Assembly (NCBI GenBank): GCA_032111745.1
Contig: JAULUH010000503.1
Location: 1-16,427, forward strand
Source: JAULUH01 sp032111745
GTDB lineage: Bacteria > Chloroflexota > Anaerolineae > JAAEKA01
Length of the DNA: 16,427 nucleotides
Reading direction: 5' to 3'
A model generated the notes under the pieces. That model ran no database searches, was not told the origin of the DNA, and was given only the letters and a program-made list of their open reading frames with translations. Position numbers and translations under genes: made by a program. Shown piece after piece: positions 6,267 to 13,532 of this stretch. How positions within the stretch are numbered: position 1 is the first letter of the stretch; the number at the start of each line of letters is the position of its first letter.

Positions 6267-8822
6267 TTAAGAAGCCGGCACCAGGTCGTCCACGGGGCGG
6301 CCGTCGGCGGTCTGGCCGGCGATGCGCCAATGGGGGGCCCAGGCCAGGGCAGTGCGGTAGACGCTGACGTTGGACTTGCTGGGCCTGATCTCAAAGGGCT
6401 CGACCTGCTCGATGGCAGCGGCCCAACGGCTGCTGGCCTCCTCGCCGGCGCGTTGTAGCTCCTGTTGGACCTCGGCGATCTTCTTATTGAGGGCGTCGAT
6501 CTCCTCCTCGGACTCCTCGATGTCGGCCCGGGCCTTGTCGGTGGCGCGGCGGCGGCGGGAGGCCGACGAGACCATGGTGGAGGCGCTGCGGCGCCGGCTA
6601 AATAGCATGCCCAGCAGGGAGGTGCCGGTGGTGAGCACCTCGTCCTGCTTGCGGGAGGCGTGATCGGCCCGGTCCTCCTCCAGCTCGCGTTGCTCGCGCG
6701 CCAGCCTTTCCTGGAAGCGCGCGATTTCGTTGCGGAACTTCCCGGTGATCTTGTCGACCTCGGCGTCGCGCCTCTCCCGGGCCAGCTGCTGGGCGCGGAT
6801 CTTGAAGTCCCGCTCCCGCTCGCCCGGCAGGGAGTAGAGCTTGAGCACCGGGTTGTAGAACAGGGCGTAGGAGGCGGTGCGGGCCAGATAGTCCTGGAAG
6901 TCTTTGGACAGGGCAGCCAGGTCCTTGGCCGTGCTGAGCTCATCCGGCACTGGGACAAAGGTGGCGCCTTCCTCGGGTGTGTCCAGGAACTCCAGGGTGT
7001 CGGTGTCGAGGTCCTGGCCCTCATCCCAGCGCACCAGGGCCAGGTTCCTGGGCGGCTCGACCAGCACGCTGTAGGTTTGGGCCTCGCGCACGCCGCGTCT
7101 GGAGTCCACGAAGTTGGCCGAGCCCGTTGCCAGCACCTGGGGCAGGTAGACCAGCTGGCGCTCGCCGACGTCGATGGACGTGCCGAGCTGGGACTCCATG
7201 GCGGCGACAGCCTGGTGGGCTGTGCGCCGGGTAGGCAGGAAGAGGACGGGCATCTCGGATGGCAGCACAGGGGGCACGGTGTTAGCGCCGCCGACGGCGG
7301 CTGCCGCGGCGGCTGGGGCCTTGGGGGTGGCTTTGGTCTTTTTTCCAGTGGTGGGGGCCGCGGGGGCGGGAAAGGTCTCCGGCGGGGGTGCGGCCGGCGC
7401 TGTGCCGGCCTTCTGATCGGCCATGAGCTCGCGCACCTGGTCCCGGGTCATGGGGCCGCGCAGGTAGCTCATGGCCCAGCGGGTCTGGAAGGTGAGGGGG
7501 CCATCGGCGTGGACGTTGTGCAGCAGGAAGACGCGGTTGCCCAGGCTGGTGATCAACCGCTCCAGCTTCTTGCCGTCGAACTGGCCGCCGGCCGCGGCGG
7601 TCACCCCTTCCAGGCCGGCCAGCATGCGCTCCTTGTCCCGCTCGGCCTGGAGCTTGCCAATGAACCAGGTGCCGGCATTGGTCAGGCCTTTGTAGTCCAA
7701 GTCGACCGGGTTCTGGGTGGTGAGCACCACGCCCAGGCCGAAGGCCCGGCCCTGCTTGAGCAGGGTGAGCATGGGGCGCTTGCTCGGAGGCTCACTGGTG
7801 GGAGGGAAGTAGCCGAACACCTCGTCCATGTACAGCAGAGCGCGCAGGCTGGTGGTGCCGGACTGGGTGCGCATCCAGGTGATGATCTGCTGCAGGAGCA
7901 GGGTGACGAAGAACATGCGCTCGGCGTCGCTGAGATGGGCGATGTAGAAGATGCTCACGTTGGGCCGGGCGTCGCCGCCGTAGAGGATCTGGCCGACGTC
8001 CAGGGGGGTGCCCTGGAGCCAGGTGGCGAAGGAGGGCGAGGCCATGATGCCGTTGAGGGCCATGGCCAGCTCGAAGCGGTCCTCCTCGGGGAAGAAGGTG
8101 TCCACGTCCATGACGCCGAGTTGACGCACGGGTGGCTTCTGGATGGCGCCGATGAGCTGGGCCAGGTTCAGGTTTTCGCCGTTGCGCCAGGTATGCTCGA
8201 AGATCGTGGCGATGAGGATATGCTCGCGGCTGCGCACCGGGTCGGCCGTGATACCGGCCAGCCCCAGCAGGGCGCTGGTGGTGCCGCTGATGCGCTCCCG
8301 CAGGAGCTCGCCGTCGGTTTCCCAGCTCAGCGCGGGCGCCTCGAAGGTGCTGAGCACGCTGACGGGGAGGCCGGCCTCGGAGCCGGGGGTGTAGATGACG
8401 AAATCGGCGCTGTCCTTGAGGGCCTTGATGCGCTCGGGACCCTGGTCCCAGTCGGCCAGCCCATTGCGCCAGTCCACGGCGACCTTGGCGGCGTACGCCT
8501 CGGGGGTCATGTCCTTGCGCCGGGCGTCGTCCAGGTTGATCCAGGGCTGGAAGTCCTCGGGGCGCAGCTCGGGGAAGGTCAGCAGGAGGTTGGTGATATC
8601 GCCCTTGGGGTCGATGATGATGGCCGGCACCTCGTCCAGCGCAGCCTCTTCCAGCAAGTCGATGCACAGCCCGGTCTTGCCGCTGCCGGTCATGCCCACG
8701 CAGACGGCATGGGTGGTGAGGTCGCGGGCGTCGTACATGACGGGGATGTCGAGGCGGGCGCCGTTGGCCAGGTCATATGCTTTGCCGAGGTAGAACGCGC
8801 CGAGGTGCTCGGTGATGGTCAT
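6267..8822 (-). CDS. HerA/FtsK-like P-loop ATPase (DUF87-type) with coiled-coil C-terminal region
   Basis: This 851-residue cytoplasmic protein begins with a HerA/FtsK-fold ATPase (about 1-455): Walker A GMTGSGKT (43-50), the HerA-typical IIIDPKGD (68-75), Walker B ALLYMDE (328-334) and TTQNP (368-372). An Ala/Pro/Lys-rich linker (470-520) follows. The C-terminal part (525-851) is not a family I can name; it holds two charged helical stretches, about 667-725 and 755-800, that look like coiled coils. Family members are hexameric DNA motors or translocases, but the substrate here is unknown. There is no NurA nuclease, SIR2 or other defence partner nearby. The start is ATG 8822, because GAGGAG lies 7 nt upstream; the two earlier in-frame ATGs fit that SD poorly. 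Transcription probably begins at the extended -10 promoter at 8924-8932. Confidence 0.9.
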   Translation of the reverse strand: MTITEHLGAFYLGKAYDLANGARLDIPVMYDARDLTTHAVCVGMTGSGKTGLCIDLLEEAALDEVPAIIIDPKGDITNLLLTFPELRPEDFQPWINLDDARRKDMTPEAYAAKVAVDWRNGLADWDQGPERIKALKDSADFVIYTPGSEAGLPVSVLSTFEAPALSWETDGELLRERISGTTSALLGLAGITADPVRSREHILIATIFEHTWRNGENLNLAQLIGAIQKPPVRQLGVMDVDTFFPEEDRFELAMALNGIMASPSFATWLQGTPLDVGQILYGGDARPNVSIFYIAHLSDAERMFFVTLLLQQIITWMRTQSGTTSLRALLYMDEVFGYFPPTSEPPSKRPMLTLLKQGRAFGLGVVLTTQNPVDLDYKGLTNAGTWFIGKLQAERDKERMLAGLEGVTAAAGGQFDGKKLERLITSLGNRVFLLHNVHADGPLTFQTRWAMSYLRGPMTRDQVRELMADQKAGTAPAAPPPETFPAPAAPTTGKKTKATPKAPAAAAAAVGGANTVPPVLPSEMPVLFLPTRRTAHQAVAAMESQLGTSIDVGERQLVYLPQVLATGSANFVDSRRGVREAQTYSVLVEPPRNLALVRWDEGQDLDTDTLEFLDTPEEGATFVPVPDELSTAKDLAALSKDFQDYLARTASYALFYNPVLKLYSLPGERERDFKIRAQQLARERRDAEVDKITGKFRNEIARFQERLAREQRELEEDRADHASRKQDEVLTTGTSLLGMLFSRRRSASTMVSSASRRRRATDKARADIEESEEEIDALNKKIAEVQQELQRAGEEASSRWAAAIEQVEPFEIRPSKSNVSVYRTALAWAPHWRIAGQTADGRPVDDLVPAS

Positions 8823-8876
8823 AGCCATGCTCCTCAGGTATTGATGCGGGGTGGCTGGCAATTCTAACCGGTGTTG

Positions 8877-8904
8877 CGGCTGGCCCGGTCAGGATGGCCA
8901 GCCG
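8877..8904 (-). other. Hairpin in the 5' leader of the HerA-like gene
   Basis: A 9-bp perfect stem (8877-8885 with 8896-8904) closes a 10-nt loop. It lies between the predicted promoter (8924-8932) and the start (8822), so it would be part of the mRNA leader. No known riboswitch motif is seen; it may only affect stability. Confidence 0.4.
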
Positions 8905-8923
8905 GCGCCGATTGCCGGGGTGC

Positions 8924-8932
8924 ATTATAGCA
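8924..8932 (-). promoter_or_regulatory. Extended -10 promoter of the HerA-like gene
   Basis: On the minus strand the sequence reads TGCTATAAT, a perfect -10 hexamer with the TGn extension. No good -35 hexamer is found 16-18 bp upstream, which is normal for extended -10 promoters. Confidence 0.6.
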
Positions 8933-9204
8933 TACTGCTGCGGAGTTCGGGGAACGGGCGGAAGTGACATTTGGGTGGTGAGTGGGGTTTGGGCCACGCT
9001 GGGGAGGGAGGGCTTGGAACCCGATAGCATATCATCCCGGAAGGGACGAAGGGCCACGACGAGCGCGAAGCGCGATGGGCGCGAAGGGGGAGGGGAATAC
9101 TACAGCGAATGGAGCGACAACGAATGGTATTGTTTCAGTGCCGAGGCCTGGCGATCTCGACGTGGGGCCTATGGGAAATCCTCCTGGTGGTGGAGCACAT
9201 TCGT
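8933..9204. other. Non-coding spacer between divergent promoters
   Basis: Together with the flanking promoters and leaders, this makes up a 429-nt gene-free stretch (8823-9251). I see no credible coding frame: open frames across it lack an SD and any recognisable protein pattern. It holds the second copy of the 28-bp dispersed repeat (9028-9055) and, just after it, a purine-rich tract with repeated GCGCGAAG motifs (about 9064-9089). It is probably eroded repeat DNA. Confidence 0.55.
9028..9055. repeat. Dispersed 28-bp repeat, copy 2
   Basis: This block matches 1450-1477 at 26 of 28 positions. Here it is not followed by the GCCCCTACG terminus, so it looks like a remnant of the element seen intact at 1355-1486. 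Confidence 0.65.
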
Positions 9205-9232
9205 TTGCCCTGAGGGCCCTTTGGGCTACAAT
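9205..9232 (+). promoter_or_regulatory. Promoter of the zinc-ribbon membrane protein
   Basis: TTGCCC (9205-9210) and TACAAT (9227-9232) are separated by 16 bp. They lie 19 nt before the ATG at 9252, so the leader is very short. Confidence 0.5.
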
Positions 9233-9251
9233 AGGGATAGGAGTTCTACCC

Positions 9252-9641
9252 ATGCTCGAGACTCTGCCCACTTGCGGGAAATGCGGTGCCAGTATGGGAT
9301 GGGAGGCGACGGCGTGCCCCCGGTGCGGGGCCGCGCGGGCTGGGCGCAGCTTGATGGTGGCTCCGGCGCCGTGGCGGCAGGTGGCCGGGCCGGCGGCGGC
9401 GGGGCTGGCCCTGGCCGCGGCCAGCGTTGGGGTGGCGGTGGTGCGACACTTGGTGCAGCAGTGGATGGCAAGCCAGGGGGCTGGGCAGGGAGCCCGGGTA
9501 AGGGTGGAGGAGAGTGCGGCGGTGGCGCGGCCGGCCCGCGGCTGGCTGGTGCGACGCCGTGTGTGGGCCGTCGGCGATGGCCAGGGCCTGCGGGCGTGGG
9601 GCGTGGAGGAGACCACCTGGCAGCCGGAGGAGCGGGAGTAG
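9252..9641 (+). CDS. Zinc-ribbon protein with one transmembrane helix, function unknown
   Basis: This 129-residue protein starts with a four-cysteine zinc ribbon (C8-x2-C11 and C22-x2-C25, the second as CPRCG). A single transmembrane helix follows at about 44-64 (Ala/Gly/Val-rich), then a roughly 60-residue polar tail rich in Arg and Glu. Such small ribbon-plus-anchor proteins are common in Chloroflexota and Gram-positives and mostly uncharacterised, so no function is assigned. ATG 9252 is preceded by TAGGAG with 8 nt spacing. It has its own promoter and stops 5 bp before the -35 box of the thiamine operon, so read-through into that operon is possible because no clear terminator intervenes. 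High GC may also mean the tail is only weakly constrained. Confidence 0.7.
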   Translation: MLETLPTCGKCGASMGWEATACPRCGAARAGRSLMVAPAPWRQVAGPAAAGLALAAASVGVAVVRHLVQQWMASQGAGQGARVRVEESAAVARPARGWLVRRRVWAVGDGQGLRAWGVEETTWQPEERE

Positions 9642-9646
9642 GGCAT

Positions 9647-9675
9647 TTGACAGCACGCCGCGGGCGTGCTAGACT
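9647..9675 (+). promoter_or_regulatory. Promoter of the thiamine operon with a palindromic spacer
   Basis: TTGACA (9647-9652) and TAGACT (9670-9675) are separated by 17 bp. The spacer forms an inverted repeat: AGCACGCC (9652-9659), centre GCG, GGCGTGCT (9663-9670). It may be an operator for a dimeric regulator, or the hairpin terminator of the gene before it. Transcription would start near 9682, just ahead of the riboswitch. Confidence 0.7.
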
Positions 9676-9692
9676 CACGGTGGTAGACAATA

Positions 9693-9793
9693 TCGAGCAA
9701 GGGGAGCCGGGAAGCGCCCGGCTGAGAGGGTGGCCGATCTGCCACCGACCCTGAGAACCTGACCTGGGTAATGCCGGCGTAGGGATGCGACCT
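9693..9793 (+). promoter_or_regulatory. TPP (THI-element) riboswitch
   Basis: This is the conserved thiamine pyrophosphate aptamer. GGGGAGCC leads to a GC-rich hairpin and the first CTGAGA (9722-9727). A variable arm follows (GGTGGC paired with GCCACC), then CCCTGAGAACCTGACCTGGG and AATGCCGGCGTAGGGA, which matches the THI-box consensus closely. It sits in the leader ahead of thiN and is followed by an intrinsic terminator (9810-9845), the layout of a transcription-terminating OFF switch. When TPP is bound, the downstream salvage and import genes would be turned off. Confidence 0.96.
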
Positions 9794-9809
9794 GAACCAG
9801 CACACAGGA

Positions 9810-9845
9810 GGCCATCTGCCCCATTGCCCGGGGGATGGCCTTTTT
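9810..9845 (+). terminator. Riboswitch-controlled intrinsic terminator
   Basis: GGCCATC (9810-9816) pairs with GATGGCC (9834-9840), extended by CCCC (9819-9822) with GGGG (9830-9833) across a two-base bulge. Five T (9841-9845) follow. It lies between the TPP aptamer and thiN, so it is the likely expression platform. Confidence 0.9.
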
Positions 9846-9863
9846 GTGTGGGAGTGGCTTTTC

Positions 9864-10508
9864 ATGCGTGCCTTTGTCGTCGCCAGTAGCCCTCGCTCCA
9901 TCGAGCCCGACTCTTACCGGCCCCGGGATGGCGACCTGGTGGTGGCCGCGGATGGTGGGGCCAACCTGTGTGCAGCCTGGGGCTGGCCGGTCCACCTGGT
10001 AGTGGGCGACATGGACTCGATAGATGAGGGCGTGGCTGGCCGGCTGGCCGGTGCTGGGGTGCCCATGCGCCAGCTCCCGGTGGAGAAGGACGAAACCGAC
10101 CTGGAGATTGCGCTGCGCGCAGCCCTGGAGCGGGGCGCAGCGGAGGTGGTGATCGCGGGTGCTCTGGGCGCGCGCATCGACCATACCCTGGGCAACCTGG
10201 CGCTGCTGGCCCTGCCGGAGCTGGCTGGCGTGCGGGCCTGCATCGTGGATGGCGGCCAGACCATCTGGCTGGTGCGGGGGCGACTCACGGTGTGGGGGGA
10301 GCCGGGAGATACCCTGTCGCTGATCCCCTTCGGTGGGGATGCCTGCGGCGTGACGGTGACCGGTGTACACTGGCCTTTGGAGGGGGCGGACCTGCCCCTG
10401 GGCCCGTCGCTGAGCATCAGCAACCGCCTCGAGGAAGACCGGGCCGACATCGCCGTGCGCGAGGGCGTGCTGCTGGCCATCCAGATCGCGGCCAACGGCA
10501 GGACATAG
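9864..10508 (+). CDS. thiN: Thiamine pyrophosphokinase
   Basis: This 214-residue cytoplasmic enzyme transfers pyrophosphate from ATP to thiamine, giving TPP. The family motifs are in order: VAADGGAN (27-34), VVGDMDSI (46-53, with the metal-binding Asp pair), EKDETDLEIAL (74-84), RIDHTLGNL (104-112), and LSISNRL in the C-terminal thiamine-binding domain. Length fits the family. ATG 9864 is chosen because GGGAG lies about 9 nt upstream; GTG 9846, in frame, overlaps the terminator T-run and adds six residues not seen in the family. It is the first gene after the TPP riboswitch and lies 37 nt before thiB, so the enzyme that makes the riboswitch ligand is under its control. No thiamine biosynthesis genes (thiC, thiE, thiG) are in the window, consistent with salvage. 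Confidence 0.96.
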   Translation: MRAFVVASSPRSIEPDSYRPRDGDLVVAADGGANLCAAWGWPVHLVVGDMDSIDEGVAGRLAGAGVPMRQLPVEKDETDLEIALRAALERGAAEVVIAGALGARIDHTLGNLALLALPELAGVRACIVDGGQTIWLVRGRLTVWGEPGDTLSLIPFGGDACGVTVTGVHWPLEGADLPLGPSLSISNRLEEDRADIAVREGVLLAIQIAANGRT

Positions 10509-10545
10509 GGTGTAGAGTAGAGTGAGTAGATTGGAGGATAGAGCG

Positions 10546-11625
10546 ATGAGACAGGCAAGAGTTCGATTGGCTATTGGGATCGTGCTGGTGCTGCTGGCCC
10601 TGGCGGCCTGTGCACCGCCCGCGGCGCCGGTGCCGGCCGGGCCAGCGCGGCTGGTGCTGATGACCCACGATAGCTTCGCCATCAGCCAGGCGGTGGTAGA
10701 TCGGTTCCAGGAGGAGAACAATGTGACCCTGGAGTTCCTCAAGGCCGGTGATGCGGGGGAAGCGCTCAACAAGGCCTGCCTGAGCAAGGAAAATCCGCTG
10801 GGCGACGTCTTCTTTGGGGTGGACAACACGTTCCTGAGCCGGGCCATCGCCTGCGACATCTTCGAGCCGTACCGGTCGCCGGCCCTGGCCAACATCCCCA
10901 CCGAGCTGCAGCTCGATCCGGAGAGCCGCCTGCTGCCGGTGGACTACGGCTACGTCAACATCAACTACGACCGCACCTGGTTTGCGGAACAGGGCCTGCC
11001 GCTACCGCAGACCCTGCAGGACCTGGCCCGGCCCGAGTACGCCGGGCTGTTGGTAGTGCAAAACGCGGCTACCTCGTCGCCCGGGCTGGCCTTCCTGCTG
11101 GCGACCATCGGCCACTTTGGCGAGGAGGGGGACTACACCTACCTGGACTTCTGGCGCGACCTGCGGCGAAACGACGTGCTGGTCACCGACGGCTGGAGCG
11201 AGGCTTATTTCAACCATTTCACCGTGGGCAGCGGGGGCCAGGGCGACCGGCCCCTGGTGGTGAGCTATGCCACCAGCCCGCCGGCGGACGTGTTCTACAG
11301 TGAGGGGGCCAAAACTGAGCCGGACAGCGCCAACCTGGACCTGCCTAACGCGGCCTTCCGCCAGGTCGAGTTCGTTGGTATTATCAAGGGCACCACGCAG
11401 CGCGGCCTGGCGGAGAAGCTGGTGGACACTATGCTGGGGGTGGCTTTCCAGGAGGACATCCCGTTGCAGATGTTCGTCTACCCGGCCAACAGCGAGGCGG
11501 CGCTGCCGGAGCTCTTCACCCAGTTTGCGGAGGTGCCGGAACAGCCAGTGGAGGTCAGCCCGGAGGCCATCCAGGCCAACCGGGAGCGGTGGCTGGAGGC
11601 GTGGACGGATGTGGTGCTGCGGTAG
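10546..11625 (+). CDS. thiB: Thiamine ABC transporter substrate-binding lipoprotein
   Basis: This 359-residue protein has a lipoprotein signal peptide with lipobox LAAC (Cys22), so it is anchored to the outer face of the membrane. The mature part follows the ThiB/TbpA pattern: LVLMTHDSFAIS near the mature start, NNVTLEFLKAGDAGEALNK, GDVFFGVDNTFLSRA, and PVDYGYVNINYD, then the late FVYPANSEAALPELF. It should bind thiamine, and perhaps its phosphates, and deliver it to ThiP. ATG 10546 has GGAGG with 8 nt spacing; the upstream in-frame GTG at 10522 would put charged residues before the signal peptide and lacks an SD. It follows thiN by 37 nt and precedes thiP by 212 nt of structured spacer. The TPP riboswitch and neighbouring thiN argue for thiamine over iron or polyamine binding. 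Confidence 0.93.
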   Translation: MRQARVRLAIGIVLVLLALAACAPPAAPVPAGPARLVLMTHDSFAISQAVVDRFQEENNVTLEFLKAGDAGEALNKACLSKENPLGDVFFGVDNTFLSRAIACDIFEPYRSPALANIPTELQLDPESRLLPVDYGYVNINYDRTWFAEQGLPLPQTLQDLARPEYAGLLVVQNAATSSPGLAFLLATIGHFGEEGDYTYLDFWRDLRRNDVLVTDGWSEAYFNHFTVGSGGQGDRPLVVSYATSPPADVFYSEGAKTEPDSANLDLPNAAFRQVEFVGIIKGTTQRGLAEKLVDTMLGVAFQEDIPLQMFVYPANSEAALPELFTQFAEVPEQPVEVSPEAIQANRERWLEAWTDVVLR

Positions 11626-11651
11626 GAAACTGGTTGATCTGCACACATGCT

Positions 11652-11768
11652 CTCCCATATACCCATATACCGTTCCTATGGGAAAAGGATCGGTATATGG
11701 GAGCTCTGCTCAGTGACGGATCCCCCATAACCCTGGCACCGCTCGCCACGGCAGGTGTGACGGGATCC
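11652..11768 (+). other. Structured spacer between thiB and thiP
   Basis: CTCCCATATACC (11652-11663) can pair with GGTATATGGGAG (11692-11703). The 8-bp unit CCATATAC is duplicated in tandem (11655-11670), so the second copy can instead pair with the same right arm (CCCATATACCG 11662-11672 with 11691-11701), giving two mutually exclusive hairpins. A second stem, GGATCCC (11718-11724) with GGGATCC (11762-11768), encloses a GC-rich segment. No known riboswitch is recognised. An mRNA-stabilising or attenuating structure that raises binding-protein output over permease is inferred. Confidence 0.55.
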
Positions 11769-11837
11769 CAACCCGTTTCAAACACACCCCAACGCATAGG
11801 CTATGGGTGGCATGGGCTGTAGGAGGATGAGGATGGT

Positions 11838-13532
11838 GTGGTGGTGAGGTCGAAGGGTTTTGGCGGGCTGAGGACCCTGCTGTACCTGGTGCCGGTGGGC
11901 TTCCTGGCGCTGTTTTACTTCTACCCGCTGATCACCATCCTGACGACGAGCCTGGCGCCGGAGGGGCAGGTGAACGTGGCCGCAGCGCTGGAGGTGTTCA
12001 CCAAGCCCTATTTCTGGCGGGTGCTGTGGTTCACGCTGTGGCTGGCGGTGGTGTCGACCATATTGACCCTGGCGGTGGGCATGCCGGGGGCGTATGTATT
12101 TGGACGCTACGACTTCCCCGGCAAGACCGTGTTGCGGGCCTTGACGACCATCCCCTTCGTCATGCCCACCATCGTGGTGGCGACGGCCTTTGTGACCCTG
12201 CTGGGGCCGCGCGGGGTGGCCAACACCTGGCTCATGGAGCTGTTTGGCCTGGAGCGGCCTCCCATCGACGTGCTGTACACGGTGGGGGTCATCCTGCTGG
12301 CCCACGTGTTCTACAATGCCACGGTGGTGGTGCGCATCGTGGGGGGGCTGTGGACCAACCTGGACCCCCGGATGGGGGAGGCGGCGGCGGTGCTGGGGGC
12401 CGGCCGGGCCCGGGTGGCACGCGAGGTGACCCTGCCCCTGCTGATGCCGGCCATCATCGCGGCGGCCCTGCTGGTGTTCCTCTTCTGCTTCACCAGCTTC
12501 GGCGTCATCCTGATCCTGGGTGGGCCGCGCTACGCCACGCTGGAGGTGGAGATCTATCGCCAGGCCGTGAACTATTTCAACCTGCCGGCGGCGGCCACCC
12601 TGTCGCTGGTGCAGCTGGTCTGCACCTTTGCCGTGATGGCGGTGTACACGCGGGTGCAGGCCGGCGCGTCCATCCCGCTGAACCTGCGCCCCCGCTCCAG
12701 TACGGTGCGCCGGCCGGCCAATGGCCGGGAATGGCTGGTGGTGGGGCTGGTCAACACCATGCTGATCGTGCTGCTGGTGTCGCCGCTGCTGGCCCTGGTG
12801 GTGCGCTCCTTCACCCTGGGCCAGGTGGCGCCGACGCTGCGCTATTATCAGGCCCTGGGGCAGAGTCGAACCCAGGACGTGTTCTTCGTGCCCCCGGTGG
12901 AGGCGATTCGCAATTCGTTGTTGTTTTCCATCGTGGCCACGGTGCTGGCGCTGGGATTGGGACTGATTGCGGCCTATCTGTTGACCGATCCGGAGCGCAA
13001 AGACAGCCGGCTGGTGCGGTGGCTGGACCCGGTGTTCCTGCTGCCGCTGGGCACCTCGGCGGTGACCCTGGGCTTGGGCTACATCATCGCACTGGACGAG
13101 CCGCCCTTGAACCTGCGCACCTCGCTGGCCATCATCCCCATCGCCTATACGCTGATCGCCATGCCCTTTGTGGTGCGCTCGTTATTGCCGGTGATGCGCG
13201 GGCTCAACCCGCGGCTGCGGGAGAGCGCGGCGGTGATGGGCGCGTCGCCGGGCCGGGTGATCCGCGAGATCGACCTGCCTATCATCGGCCAGGCGCTGTT
13301 GGTGGCGGCGGTGTTCGCGTTCACCATCAGCCTGGGCGAGTTCAGCGCCACCCTGCTCCTGTACCAACCCCGCTATCCGACGATGTCGGTGGTGATCTAC
13401 CGGGCCCTGAGCCAGCCCGGGCTGCTGAACTACGGCCAGGCGCTGGCCATGAGCACCCTGTTGATGCTGGTGTGCGCAGCCGGGCTGCTGGTGATCGAGC
13501 GTTTTCGGGTCGGCGATGTAGGAGAGTTCTAG
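11838..13532 (+). CDS. thiP: Thiamine ABC transporter permease (fused, two-domain)
   Basis: This 564-residue inner-membrane protein consists of two BPD-type permease units in one chain, as in ThiP and FbpB, with about 12 transmembrane helices. Each half carries the EAA loop that contacts the ATPase: EAAAVLGAGRARVAREVTLP (181-200) and ESAAVMGASPGRVIREIDLP (462-481). The length is close to that of E. coli ThiP. Start GTG 11838 follows an in-frame TAG (11820-11822) and a GGAGG about 11 nt upstream; GTG at 11841 and 11844 are alternatives. It overlaps thiQ by one base (stop TAG and start GTG share G13532), indicating translational coupling. The family also serves iron and other substrates; thiamine is assigned from thiB, thiN and the riboswitch. 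Confidence 0.92.
   Translation: MVVRSKGFGGLRTLLYLVPVGFLALFYFYPLITILTTSLAPEGQVNVAAALEVFTKPYFWRVLWFTLWLAVVSTILTLAVGMPGAYVFGRYDFPGKTVLRALTTIPFVMPTIVVATAFVTLLGPRGVANTWLMELFGLERPPIDVLYTVGVILLAHVFYNATVVVRIVGGLWTNLDPRMGEAAAVLGAGRARVAREVTLPLLMPAIIAAALLVFLFCFTSFGVILILGGPRYATLEVEIYRQAVNYFNLPAAATLSLVQLVCTFAVMAVYTRVQAGASIPLNLRPRSSTVRRPANGREWLVVGLVNTMLIVLLVSPLLALVVRSFTLGQVAPTLRYYQALGQSRTQDVFFVPPVEAIRNSLLFSIVATVLALGLGLIAAYLLTDPERKDSRLVRWLDPVFLLPLGTSAVTLGLGYIIALDEPPLNLRTSLAIIPIAYTLIAMPFVVRSLLPVMRGLNPRLRESAAVMGASPGRVIREIDLPIIGQALLVAAVFAFTISLGEFSATLLLYQPRYPTMSVVIYRALSQPGLLNYGQALAMSTLLMLVCAAGLLVIERFRVGDVGEF

Noticed and set aside
6660..8867. Long plus-strand open frame (735 codons) opposite the HerA-like gene
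   Set aside because: Same type of shadow; the minus strand carries the intact Walker motifs.
8896..9754. Overlapping plus-strand frames starting in the 8.9-9.25 kb spacer as a longer version of the zinc-ribbon protein
   Set aside because: The upstream part has no recognisable protein pattern. The promoter at 9205-9232 and the SD before 9252 set the start.
11634..11663. Possible second promoter in the thiB-thiP spacer (TTGATC and TATACC)
   Set aside because: The hexamers are weak and the -10 candidate lies inside the hairpin repeat; structure explains it better.
11718..11768. tRNA-like or T-box-like fold in the thiB-thiP spacer
   Set aside because: No acceptor stem, anticodon arm, T-loop consensus or T-box sequence could be identified.
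12026..13531. Long frame reading through thiP into thiQ, as if thiQ had a 500-residue N-terminal extension
   Set aside because: That part overlaps thiP in another frame and is Gly/Ala-rich nonsense; the ABC domain starts at the SD-backed GTG 13532.
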